Origin: Lunularia cruciata
Lineage: Eukaryota > Streptophyta > Marchantiopsida > Lunulariales > Lunulariaceae
Assembly: GCA_948567375.1 (NCBI GenBank)
Contig: OX419762.1
Coordinates: forward strand, 38,917,034-38,981,033
Reading direction: 5' to 3'
Length of the DNA stretch: 64,000 bases
The stretch's first letter is position 1; each line of letters begins with the position of its first letter. The translations under genes were made by a program, and so were the position numbers. The notes beneath the pieces are model-generated. The model was given only the letters and a program-made list of their open reading frames with translations. It did no database searches and was not told where the DNA came from. Shown here in pieces: positions 20,809 through 30,892 of this stretch.

Positions 20809-21531
20809 TTATTGGTGGATTTCTTGTTACCATGGAAGTTGCAACCTCTTGGATGGCCATTTGTGTATTGTGGAGATGAGAAAGAGGCTCCTAGATGGCA
20901 CCATGAAGGGTATATCCTTTCAAAAGAACTTTGTACTCAATTTTTTGTTGATGGCCACATTGAATGTTATGATGTGCAAGGATGCAATCAACTTCATACT
21001 CCTCATGATGGGAGGAGTAGGTTGGACACAAGTGGAAAATGAAGATGGATTAGAAACAAAGGGTTTCAACTTTGAGACATAAAAGACAAGGTGGATTTGC
21101 ATATGACTAAGCAAGTCAAGTCGATAAGCAACAAGAGAAATGATTTGGGTGACATCAAATGAACCTATCCAATTAGGAGTAAGTTTAAGAACTTGGGTAC
21201 TAATGGGAGGGGTAGGTTACTAAAAGAAAGCATGACCTTATCACCTAGTTGAAATGTGAGATCACTATGATGTTGATCTATGTATTGCTTTTGACAATTT
21301 TGAGCAACAAGGAGATGAGATTTTGCTTATTGTAGGGAGGGAGGTATTATGGACAAGAAGGGGGAAGTATGAGGAATGTGAGATAGTAAGGAGCAACAAG
21401 GGAATCTAGAACGAGTAAATCTTGGCCAAAATTAGGGAAGAAGGAAGAGAATCCAATACTTGCTTGGCAAACGCAACAACCACAAGGTATTTGTCCTAAA
21501 TAGTACAAGGAATGTTGATAAAGCATGAAGC
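20809..21531 (-). pseudogene. gypsy-3 integrase C-terminus and chromodomain-like tail
   Basis: The minus strand encodes QHHSDLTFQLGDKVML (about 21240-21290), then SLVAYRLDLL and IHLVFYVSKLKPF (about 21060-21130). This is the GPF/Y-type module at the end of chromovirus integrases (xxxVAYxLxLP...IHxVFHVSxLKPF). A shorter, weaker chromodomain-like segment follows to about 20850. In chromoviruses this tail guides integration toward particular chromatin. Stops and frame changes are present. The upstream half of integrase is at 25201-25720 beyond A3. Confidence 0.75.
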
Positions 21532-21945
21532 ATACCGGTGGTACCCACATTTTTTTTTCTTATTTTGGAAGAAGAATTGTATTGATGAAGTTGTATTGCA
21601 CTTGTATGACATCAAAAAGCAAACAATGATGTCTTTGGGTTGTAACCCAAGGAAAAGTGACTTTGTATCAGAAGATGAAGTACTCGGCTTGGCCCTGCCA
21701 GCATTCAACCTGAAGTAAGGAGACTTCGGTTTGGGAGTGCTCAACCCAAGGCAAGGATAGTGTAACAACTTTCCTTCGGGGTTGGACATTCAAGAAGGCA
21801 CCGCACACAAAAACAGCTGGCCTATGAGCAGGAGAAAATTGATAGTGATAGGAGCATGAAGGAGGTGTGATTTCTCGGTAGAAACTCAAAATGAAGAAAG
21901 ACCTAGGAAGCATGCCACTATAAGAATCGGGATAAAGATGCAGAG

Positions 21946-24403
21946 ATGATAAGTAAATTTCCATCACCATTAAGGAGTCGTCTTGAGGGAGATTGTGGGA
22001 AAGGAAGTGTAGTAAGAGACACGCTGGTGTGTCAAGAGGAAGATAGGAGTGTTAGTCCGGGAATCAGTCGGAAGAGTAGCCACCAACCCAAAGTAGAAGA
22101 GGGTAAGATGGGAGGTGGGAAGAACAACTCAGAATTTGCAGTGAGAAATCTTGTGCTTCAGAGATTAGATGTGATTGCAAGAATTGAAGTCTTGAGTAGG
22201 CTTTGGATCACATTCTTGGCATGGAACTGGAACCTTTGTTTTCTAGGTTTCATGACCAAGATTATCAAGAGCAAATATCTCAATGGACCTGAGGAAGAAG
22301 GTAAGAGAGGAAATCTAGCTCATTGGATAGAGTCAGATTGGAGAGAGGCGGGTGAGGAGCAGGGAGCCACATTCTTGGGGAAACGGGAAGTAGCTGAAGA
22401 AACCCAAGAAGTGAGAGACACTTTTTCTCCAAAGCGCACAAAGAATTGCCACAAAGTTGAGAGCTACAAGGACCCTATGAGGAGAGGCATCATAGGAGCA
22501 ATGATGGCTATCTTCAAGCTGGAGTGAACTACTTATGTGATGAAACATCAAGCGGTGTTCTTCCATAAGATGTTTGTAGGAGAGCCAATCATTTGGGCAA
22601 CGTGCTTTCATTAGTGTACAAGACAAATGGTGTGGAACTTGCGGGACAAGTCACCTCTGCATTACATTGTGCCATTTGCTGCCCACTTCTACTTGGGATT
22701 GAATTTGCTGAATGCAGTAGAGAGACACAAGATGGTGTTGCACTTCCATCCCGACTTGAGGAGAGAAGTTGATGTGGAGGAGCATCAATACATTTTGCAA
22801 ATTAGAAGCAATGACAAGTACTACGCACAAACAGGGTAGAGTGTGCAGTTGAAGGTGAATACTCCAAAGTCAAAGAAGAGGAGTCGACAAGGAGAAGAAG
22901 ACAAAGTAGCGGCAACAAGACCTTGGAAGACTAGGAAGGTAAACCCGAGGAAAGACCTGGTAGTAATTGCATTGTCAAGTGAAGAATCAAAAGGTAAAGC
23001 CAAGTATAAGTCAGAAGACTTGGAGAAGGAAGAAGAACTATAACTCATGTTGCAGAGTGGTGAAGCGAGCAGTGAGAGTGAAGATGGCATGGAGACAAAG
23101 CCGGTACTAGAGGAGGAGGAAGAAAAGCTGGAGATGGTAGAAGAATGGAACCAAAGACAAGAAGATGAAGTTCTAGAGACGGAGGAGAAGAGGGTTACCA
23201 TTCAAAGAGGAGTCCGTTCTAGAAGGAAGGAGATGTATGAGGCGGGACCAAGTAGAAGAAGAGGAGTGGAGAGTGGAAATTTGGGGAGCAAAGAATCCAT
23301 TCCCATAAGGCTACTGCAGCTGAGAAGAAGAGAGTCCAATGAAGAAGAAGAAAAGTAGGGGAAAAGCCCACAAGTCAAGGTAAAACCTAACGAAGCAGTA
23401 GAGTACCTGCAGGATGTTGTATGCTTGTTGTTAGTGAAGTTAGAGGAGAAGAAGAAAGAGATGTAGTTGCAATGTCCAAAGGTGACAACTGTGTTGCAGG
23501 TGTTGGCAAGATTAGAGAACTCGGAGTTGAAGGAGAGCAAGTAATAGAGAAGAATGTCATAGCGAGGGAAAGACAAATAGTTGAGTATGAAATCTTGAAA
23601 TTGTAGTTTGCTGATTCATGATTAGAAATCATCCATGCTATGGCAAGAGTAGTAGAGAAAGAGCAAGAGCTTGATAGAGTGATGGAGAATGTAGAAGAGA
23701 AGAAGTAGCTTTGGCAAAGAGAGTTGACAGTGAGATATAGAGAAGAAGAGAGATTGTGTGAGTTACTTTGTAATCTGGAAGAGAATATTGTTCAGAAAGA
23801 GAAGGAGATAGTGAAAGCCAAATTCAAAGCAGAGTTGGCAATGTAAAGGGGAGATTGGCTGGCGGATTGAGAATGTGAGAGAAGGATGAGACTCGCGCCA
23901 TTGAAGGAGATCATAACAAAGATGAATGCAATACTGAGTATAGAAGCCAGTTTGCAAATTGAGGAAACAAGATTGCACAAGTTGAAGTTGTTGGTGCAGG
24001 AGACAAGGAGTAGATCTGCAAAGGATAAAGATTTGAATTCATTATTCATCAGTCTCAGAGCTCGTGTAGATAGGAAGATATTGGAAGTGGAAGACAATAT
24101 CACAATCACATTAGATTTGGTTAAGTTAGAGATAGATAAACTTTGGAAAGATGTAAGAGAAAAGCCCAAAGTAGATGAGAGAGGAGTATAGATATCTTTG
24201 GAGTTACCATTGGAGATATTAGAGAAAAGTGGGTCAGGAGATAAAGAAGTAGAGGGTTAACTATGACACAAATGGTAGATCAGGAGGAAGAAGTGTTAGA
24301 ATTGGTAGAAGAATTAGTAGTTGTGAAACTTGAGGATAGAGTAGTATGTGAGGTTACTTCAGGTTTAGAAGCCAAAGAAAGAGTAGACATTGGATCGGAG
24401 TAG
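21946..24403 (+). pseudogene. A3 coiled-coil protein gene (broken)
   Basis: Same protein as in A1 and A2, starting MISKFPSPLRSR at 21946. FLAWNWNLCFLGFM, WIESDWRE, the SYKDPMRRGII segment and VPFAAHFYLGLNLL are present. The frame is broken by TGA at 22525, TAG at 22614 (within the CFH..RTRQ segment), TAG at 22838 and more. The linker contains basic KSKKRSRQ and acidic stretches (22850-23200), matching the part missing in A2. Coiled-coil pieces remain around 23400-23870, and the conserved C-terminus ends in VDIGSE with TAG at 24401-24403. The coil is more disrupted than in A1. Confidence 0.72.
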
Positions 24404-25200
24404 TAATAGTTTTGAGATATGAAGAGGCAGATATGAAGAGGTGCATTGTCATTTTGGATCTGCACATAGGAAGAGTTATTAGGAAATGGTATAGTTTTTA
24501 GTAATTGTCAAGTGCTCTACCTACTTAAAGGTGACATTTGTAGTATGTTTTTGTTTAGTATTCATTATTTCTAAGAATAGATAAATCAAAGTGCTGATTT
24601 TAGTGCTTGTCACTTGAGCTTGATTTTGAGTATCAATGCAGTGTTTGTGTTTGTGAGTGTGTGAAGAATTTTGAAGTGCAAATCAGTGTACTTGTTGGAT
24701 GTTAGATTCCGCAGCTTTGATCTTCATTTTTTGTGTTTGATCCTAAGTGAAGTGCAATCGGAGCAATGCCTTGACATATAGGAGACAAATTGTAGTGTTG
24801 GTAGTATTTTGCAGTTGTGAGTGCAATGTAGTGTTGATGTGAAGCAATTTTGACCAAGGAAGTTGTGCCTTCAGTGGAGGGATGGAACACAATTCCAAGG
24901 CAAAGTTGTTTTGCAATGAAGTGCCATTTTCAGGAGAATCTGAATCATCACAATCAAGATTGTTTGGAAAGATTTGATGAAGTTGTGATTATGGGTGACA
25001 AATTTTTGTGACAAGACTACGAGTCAATGTTTTTTACTCTCTTTTGGGTGTAGTTGCTACTTGATAGATTAAAGATGCAACCAAGAAGAACTACTTGTCA
25101 TTGATTGACTTTGTATTTGACCAATTCTAAATTGTATCTTTGCAAGAACAAACTTTACTTACCTAATTACCGCAAAAGTGATATTTTCTAAGTTGTCAAA
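24404..25200 (+). other. A3 3' tail with U5-like end
   Basis: Colinear with the tails of A1 and A2. The hairpin region at 25036-25069 and the terminal AAAAGTGATATTTTC are retained, with more substitutions. Confidence 0.65.
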
Positions 25201-25720
25201 ATACCCTCTAAGGTGCAATTTGCATGTTTTGTTTTTCTATCAGTTTGAGGATGATAGGCCATGGAAAAAGCAAGTTTGATGCTAAGTAGCTTGAAAAAAG
25301 CTTGCTAAAATTTACCAATGAATCAAGGATCATGGTTGGAAATGAGTACACAAGGTAGCCTATGATGCTTGAAGATATTATCAAAGTAGATCTAGGTCAA
25401 CATTGGAGTATCTACTATATCAAAGGGTGGTGCCAAAAAGATTTGTTAACTAAGCTTATCAATAAAAATCACAGTCATTGTATGACCTTGCTTTGTCCTT
25501 TTTAAGGATGTGATGAGATCTAAGCTCACTTGTTCCCATTGAGCAGATGGAATTGGAAATGGTTGGAGTAGTCTACTTGGTTTTTTGGTTGGTAGCTTTT
25601 TTGCATTGGCAATCACAAGATCAAACAAAGTATTGAAATTTATGTGCCATGTTTGCACACCACCATTTTTGTTGTAGAGTACTCAAGGTCTTGTTTACTC
25701 TTTTGTGTCTCCCAATTGGT
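25201..25720 (-). pseudogene. gypsy-3 integrase core
   Basis: The minus strand shows HxCxTC-type zinc-binding remains, then KPSRLLQPFPIP and WEQVSLDLITSL (about 25530-25590), which holds the first catalytic Asp. Next comes LPCVLISNHDP (about 25320-25350), where the usual catalytic SDRDP Asp is Asn, and then AYHPQTDRKTK, the region of the third catalytic residue. A stop follows DP. The substituted catalytic Asp alone would inactivate the enzyme. A3 interrupts the gene after TLEG. Confidence 0.82.
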
Positions 25721-25989
25721 AAGTCATGAGCCGCTTGAAATTGCACCAAACATAGATCACCTAAAGTTAGAACATAGATGCAATTTGTATAACATAGAAG
25801 TCTATCTTTGAGTGAAAAGGCCTTGTTCTCCTTGTTATGTTGCTTTAAAGCAATGTTGCTTAGATGTTGCTTTAAAGCAATTTAAACCTTCAAACTCAAC
25901 TTAGACCTTCAAGTCAATTGCTATTGTGATAAGAGATTCAAAAAGAGTCTCCAAATCTGGTCATCATGATGGGGCATTTGGGATGACAT

Positions 25990-27440
25990 GGAATTTTTTG
26001 AGGTTGTACTCAAGCTTGATGTTGAACAATTAATGTTGTTCCTCCCATCAATGATGTCAACTATTCATGTGCTCCGAATGTAACATTTGCAACCAAGGTT
26101 TGTGATTGGTTTACATGATCATTTTTTACCCCAAGAGATAATGTCTCCATACCTTGGTGGCATAAATCATTGGTAGTTGTTCTTGATCCTAAGTAAAATA
26201 ATTCTTTTTTGTGGTGTTTTTTCAACAAGACACAAAGGAAATGGGATGTACCCCATCTGGAAATTCTTGTTGCAACACCACTCGAATGGTAATTTAGAAG
26301 CATCAAAATCAATCACACAAGGTATTTGAGGAGCATATAATTGAAGAATAGGTTGTGATGACACTATATGCTTTAGTTTATTGAATTCTTATTTGTGCTT
26401 GGTGGTACATTAAAAGCTATTGAATGAGGCTTTTCCTAATAAATTAGTCAATAGTGCAGCTACATGAGGATATAAATGGATGAATTGTTGGTAAAAACTT
26501 ACCAGTCCATTAAATGATAGCACTTATGTGGCATCCTTTAGAGAAAGCCAATCAATAATGGCCTTGATTTTCTCCTTCTCCATCTTAATCCCCTTTGGTG
26601 AGACCTTATGACCCAAGAAGGTAAATTCTTATTGCCAAAAGGTACACTTTGACTTATTGTAGTAAAAATTCCATTGAGATAGTTGTCTTAGGACTTCTCA
26701 TATGTGATTCATCTATTATACCTCCATCTTGGTGTAGATTAAAATAGCATCCAATAACACCACCACGTACCAATCTAATAACCCATCCAATACTTCATGC
26801 ATCTGATTCATGAAGACCATTGCAGCATTAGTGAGCCTAAAAGGTAAAACTCTCCATTCAAAATGTCCATACCTTGTGCAAAAGGTAATCTTCTACACAA
26901 TCCTCCTTGTTAATTGGAATTTTCCAATAACCACTTTGAAGATCCAACTTGGAGAAACATTGTACTTTGCTCAATTGATCTAGCAAGTCATCAATTCGAG
27001 GTAAAGGATATGCATTCTTCAGAGTTTTTTTATTGAGGCCATGGTAGTCAATAAAACAGTTAAGTCCTCCATCTTTCTTTGGAACAAATAGTACCTATGT
27101 TCCCCAAGGAGATGTACTATATTGTATTAAATTCTTCTGCAACAACTCTATCAATGTTGTTTGAAGCTCTTCCAACTCCTTTAGTGAGAGCCAATAGAGT
27201 GCTCTACTCATTGGAGTGCTTCTTAGCAATAACTTGATCTTGAAGCACATACAACAATCAGAGGGTAATCCCTTTGACAAATCATCCAAAAAAACATTTT
27301 CAAACTCTTGACTTATCTTATCAACTATTTCTTGATAAGGCTTTTGGAAATCATCAGATTCTTTATGCCCAATCAACTTGATCACCACCACAAAATTAGA
27401 AGTATCTTTCTCCAAAGAATGCTTTATTGATAAACTTCCC
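25990..27440 (-). pseudogene. gypsy-3 reverse transcriptase and RNase H
   Basis: RT fingers and palm: SRALYWLSLKELEELQ (about 27140-27210), then [31 protein letters not shown] (about 27000-27060) and [17 protein letters not shown] (about 26930-26985), which carries the first catalytic Asp. The YxDD motif has decayed to LLDA (about 26740-26770). RNase H begins with CVIDFDASKL (about 26300). This is the expected chromovirus arrangement. The lost second Asp in YxDD and the in-frame stops make it non-functional. Confidence 0.88.
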
Positions 27441-27490
27441 ATATCGGGACCAAGTATTCTTAATTGTCTTATTCAAAGGTGTAGACCACC

Positions 27491-27877
27491 TCATTGGGTC
27501 CAATCAAATTGAGCCTTATGAGGTTCAAGCCAATGTTGACCTAAAATGCCATCATTGTGTAGAGGCATTATTACAAACCTCATACACTCCAAATACTCCT
27601 TCCTAATCTTGAATGTAACTAGATGTGAGGTATGGGATGCCAAATCTATTCTACTATCCACCATCATCAATCTGCTTGCAAATACTAGCTTGATAGGAAT
27701 ACTTAACTCCTTTGCTAATTGCGTGGAGATGCAATTCTTTGAACTTCTAGAATCAACCAAAATCCTATAACCACAATCAAATATCATACCTTGCAAGTGA
27801 GGCAAACTTGCATAAATCAAGCCTTCAATCCTATTGGAACTTATCAAGTTACTAATAAGTGGCTCAATATTTCCCAT
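27491..27877 (-). pseudogene. gypsy-3 aspartic protease
   Basis: An open frame of 128 residues. YRILVDSRSSKNCIS (about 27715-27765) corresponds to the DSGSSHNFIS active site of gypsy proteases, with the Gly replaced by Arg. DGILGQHWLEPHKAQFDW (about 27495-27550) corresponds to the conserved VLGMDWLxxHxAxxDW end. The size and both motifs fit a pepsin-like retroviral protease domain. Confidence 0.88.
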
Positions 27878-28900
27878 TGGGATTCTTTATTTGTCTAATC
27901 ATCATGCTCCATGAACTCCATTTAGGGAATTTGTCAAGGTCATCCATTCTTGAGTGTACATTCAATAATACAATGTTCAATTTGGTGACAATAAAAGAAA
28001 CAACCATTTTGCACAATCTCTCCTTATTTGTAGTGTCAAGTGGTCTCCATTGGACAACATCAATCTCAATTATTGCCAGCTCCTCCACTAGTCTGTAATG
28101 TGTTGGCAAGCTATGTGAAGGTTGAGGTCAAGACCAAGTTGTGACAACGAAGGCATCAAAGCATTCAACCAACTCCATGGCTTCTTCCAAATGTTTGGGC
28201 TCTTGCATGGACACTTCCAGTGTAGTACATGACTTTGAGCCCCTCACAAATCAATCCAAAGCTTTAACTTTTGATATATTTAGAATTTGCATTATGGTGT
28301 TCTATAATTGAGTGATGTAGCTTTCCACAAAACTAGTCTACTTCAATTTTGCCAATTTATCTTGTGCGGCTTGTGTAGTATTTATAGCTTAGAATCTCCT
28401 AATTATTACTCTTGAATTCTTCTCATGTCTAGATTGGCACAACAAATTTCCATTTAGCTTGCACCACTTGGAATTGCTACTATAGTTTTGCCACTCTATC
28501 CAATTGGCTTGAAGCCAAGAAAAATTTATCTTTGTTCATCTTGAAGATTTGTAGCTTCAAAATAACATTTGTAATCACAAAAAATTCTCGATTGCATTCT
28601 TGAGATTCTTGCTTTCAAATACCCTGGGCTATGATAATTGGATTTGCTCTTATCCTTCTCAAAAAGGTGCTCTCTTTACATGCTCTTGTCATTGATTATC
28701 TCTTTCTTCCACCAATCAAGTAAGGTGCTTCATTTTTTGTTGCATAATAATGATTACTTTGGGTATCTTTGCCATGGCCACTTCTCTATCAAACAACCTA
28801 CAATTATCTAAGTTATTATATAGATGCAACATGTTCACTAGTCCTTGTAAGTTACAATTGAAGTATCAATGGTTCATCAAACAAGATGTCCAAAAAAAAT
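27878..28900 (-). pseudogene. gypsy-3 gag remnant
   Basis: Near 28135-28260 the minus strand encodes FVRGSKSCTTLEVSMQEP and EEAMELVECFDA, equivalent to the end of the Retrotrans_gag capsid domain. Near 27965-28010 it encodes CFFYCHQIEHCIIEC, a CCHC knuckle with one inserted Phe (C-x3-C-x4-H-x4-C). The upstream part (28300-28900) is open only in short pieces. Confidence 0.65.
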
Positions 28901-29017
28901 CTATCCAAAGCGTGAGATGATAAACTAAAAAATTGATGCTTAGGTAATATATGGACATCAAAATCCAAATGGTTTGGGAAAAATAGATTTGGTGGTCCAT
29001 AAATTCCATGTACTCTA

Positions 29018-29067
29018 TTCTTGCTCTGATGCCAATTCCATGTATTTTATTCTTGCTCAGATGCCAA
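29018..29067 (-). promoter_or_regulatory. gypsy-3 primer-binding site, duplicated
   Basis: On the minus strand TTGGCATCTGAGCAAG follows the LTR end directly. A second copy, TTGGCATCAGAGCAAG, lies 34 bases further in, each followed by AATA and ACATGG. Both resemble TGGTATCAGAGC, the iMet primer site, with T-to-C in the middle. Confidence 0.65.
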
Positions 29068-29290
29068 TGTAAAAAACCAAGGAGAGAAATAGGAGAATGG
29101 AAGATTGGAGTAGAAGCTCACATTGGGACTCTTGAACAAGATACTCTGAAAATGTCTAGCATGAGCTTGGTCTTTGGTCTTTCTAGAAAACATATAAGGC
29201 TCATGAGAAGCTTCTGAATAAGCTTCCTAAAAACTTTCTTAGAGTGCAAGCTAAGCTAACCAAGAAAATTCTTGGTGCTCCCATTTCTTC
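29068..29290 (-). repeat. gypsy-3 5' LTR, truncated
   Basis: Inner end at TGTAAAAAACCAAGGAG (29068). It aligns with the 3' LTR until about 29290, after which similarity is lost, so the outer end is missing or rearranged. Confidence 0.6.
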
Positions 29291-29478
29291 AAAATTTGCT
29301 TGAATTGATCATATCAAGCATAAGTGCTAAGAGAATCTATCATTCTTATACACAAAGAATGATAGAATTATTGTAGGATTATCCCAAGTATTGATAGGAC
29401 AAAGGAATTTGGAGGTCACATGAGCTCCATGGCCAAGTATCAGGGTGGTAAGAAAAGTTGTGTCACACAGGAGATGAA

Positions 29479-30045
29479 AAGCACTTGGAGAGGTGTAGAA
29501 TGACCCCAAGTGCTTGAGAATGGAATAACACTCAAAGTGATGTGGGACCATTCAGAGTGCTTGTAGGAGTTGAGGCATAGTGCCAGTAGGTGAGGCATAC
29601 AAGCCCTAGTGCTAAGTGCCACCATGGCACTCAGAGGGAAGTGTTTGCTGCAATTTGAACTTACCTCCAATGGCACTTACCTATGATGACACTCACCACC
29701 AAAGGCCGTTACCTACAAGATAATGTTGGCACTTAGTGTCAAGTGTGGCATAAGAGAAAGTGGTTGGCAAATGGATTTTTGGCACATGGGAAAGTGAATT
29801 TGCTTAAGGACAACAACACAGACCTTTGCTTATATAATAGTGTGTGCCTACCTACGTTGTAACCATAGAAGTGCTAAAGAATGACCAGATTCAAGGTGTA
29901 TAAATCAAAGTGCTTGGCCTATAGTGATACTTTTTGCAATCCAACTTGTCTTCTTAGCTGATCAAGTAGTGATTTGAAAACTTTGTGACGTAGTGAGTGC
30001 TTGGAGTCATTTCCAAGAGTGGCACTTGGCACAATTTTAGGCACT
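29479..30045. promoter_or_regulatory. cluster of AGTGC/GCACT motifs in the B1 5' region
   Basis: Fourteen occurrences of AGTGC or its complement in about 565 bp (29481, 29509, 29556, 29579, 29608, 29615, 29627, 29673, 29729, 29870, 29909, 29997, 30022, 30041), against roughly one expected at random. They often extend to AGTGCTTGG or GGCACTTA. The cluster lies upstream of a TATA-like box at 30494. A repeated regulatory motif in the U3-like part of the element is possible. Confidence 0.5.
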
Positions 30046-30493
30046 CAATGTGAAGAGGAGTACTCAACATAGTACAATAGTAGCTTGTAACATATTTTGT
30101 GTGCATGAATAATGGTAGTGTCCTAGCCAGCCTGATGTTCACTTAGGCAGATTTTATATTATTATTTATGTTATCCCCAAATAAGCATATCATGTTGAGT
30201 AGGATGATGCTTGAAGATATAAAGTATTGCTTATACCTCAGCCACCAAAAATTTCCTAAAGAGTCACCCAAAGGGAGGGAGTGAATGTTCAAGTTCAAAG
30301 TACCATGAACACAAGTGTGGGATGACATGTTGGAGGCTGCAATCAGTTGGTAACTTCTTGCTTAATGAGGAGCTGACTTGTAGGATAAAGAACCAGTTTT
30401 GGTCTCCATCAATCATTGTGCAACTTCACACATGTGCAAACCATGATGCATCACCAAAAATGCCTACCAAAATCTTGAATGGATTGATTACAT

Positions 30494-30500
30494 TATATAA
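30494..30500 (+). promoter_or_regulatory. TATA-like box of B1
   Basis: TATATAA in ACATTATATAAATGC. It lies about 420 bp before the WIExxW motif, close to the 380-bp spacing in A1. Confidence 0.35.
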
Positions 30501-30892
30501 ATGCAGCACCTCACAAGAAGGTAAAGTTAAATTGAATTGTCTCAATGCTCTATCCATTCTTGGAGCATTTGAAGTTGTGCGGGTGCGAACATTTTTGGAG
30601 CAAGAAGAGATTAGAACCTTTGAGCCATTTGAGACAATGTGAGAGAAGGTGATAGGGATTGAGTGCGTGGAATGAGAATTAGGTCTGAGGTGCACTTTCA
30701 TACCATGATGTCTCCCATGAAGCAGAAGACTGGTGTTGTGTTGTGGTATCAAAGTAGAGAAGTGGGCACACTAGTGCTATGCAAAGAACTTGAGTTTAAC
30801 TCATCTACACTTTCTATTATGGATTTTTGATTTTTCATACCTCCCAATGGTAGTAGAGATTTAGGAGAAGAAGAACCTGAATTTCTCCTACT

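Larger units (their letters stand above)
21537..25200 (+). mobile_element. family-A element A3, complete unit (3664 bp)
   Basis: Begins GGTGGTACCCAC and ends AAGTTGTCAAA. It is flanked by exact 5-bp repeats ATACC (21532-21536 and 25201-25205). The flanks are two halves of the gypsy-3 integrase: HANCTLEG before and YASCFINIPC after, equivalent to the continuous NRxLExYLRCF region of chromovirus integrases. The insertion ends are therefore defined independently of the family comparison. No terminal direct repeats. This is the best-delimited copy. Confidence 0.9.
20475..29290 (-). mobile_element. Ty3/gypsy chromovirus-like element (gypsy-3), split by A3
   Basis: Minus-strand order: 5' LTR (29068 to about 29290, truncated), iMet-type primer site, gag with knuckle, protease, RT, RNase H, integrase, A3 insertion, integrase C-terminus with chromodomain-like tail, polypurine tract, 3' LTR (20475-20794). 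The two LTRs share TGTAAAAxACCAAGGAGAGA and CACATTGGGACTCTTGAA but are well diverged, indicating an old insertion. All coding parts are broken. The integrase reading continues across the A3 insertion point. Confidence 0.85.

Noticed and set aside
8700..25200. Family A as a DNA transposon
   Set aside because: The inverted match at the ends is only about TGTG/CACA, as in any LTR; 5-bp duplications and the U5-like tail favour retroviral-type integration, and no transposase motif is seen.
8700..25200. Family A as a tandem host gene array
   Set aside because: Each copy has its own target duplication and interrupts different sequence (A-old, gypsy-4, gypsy-3); all copies are broken.
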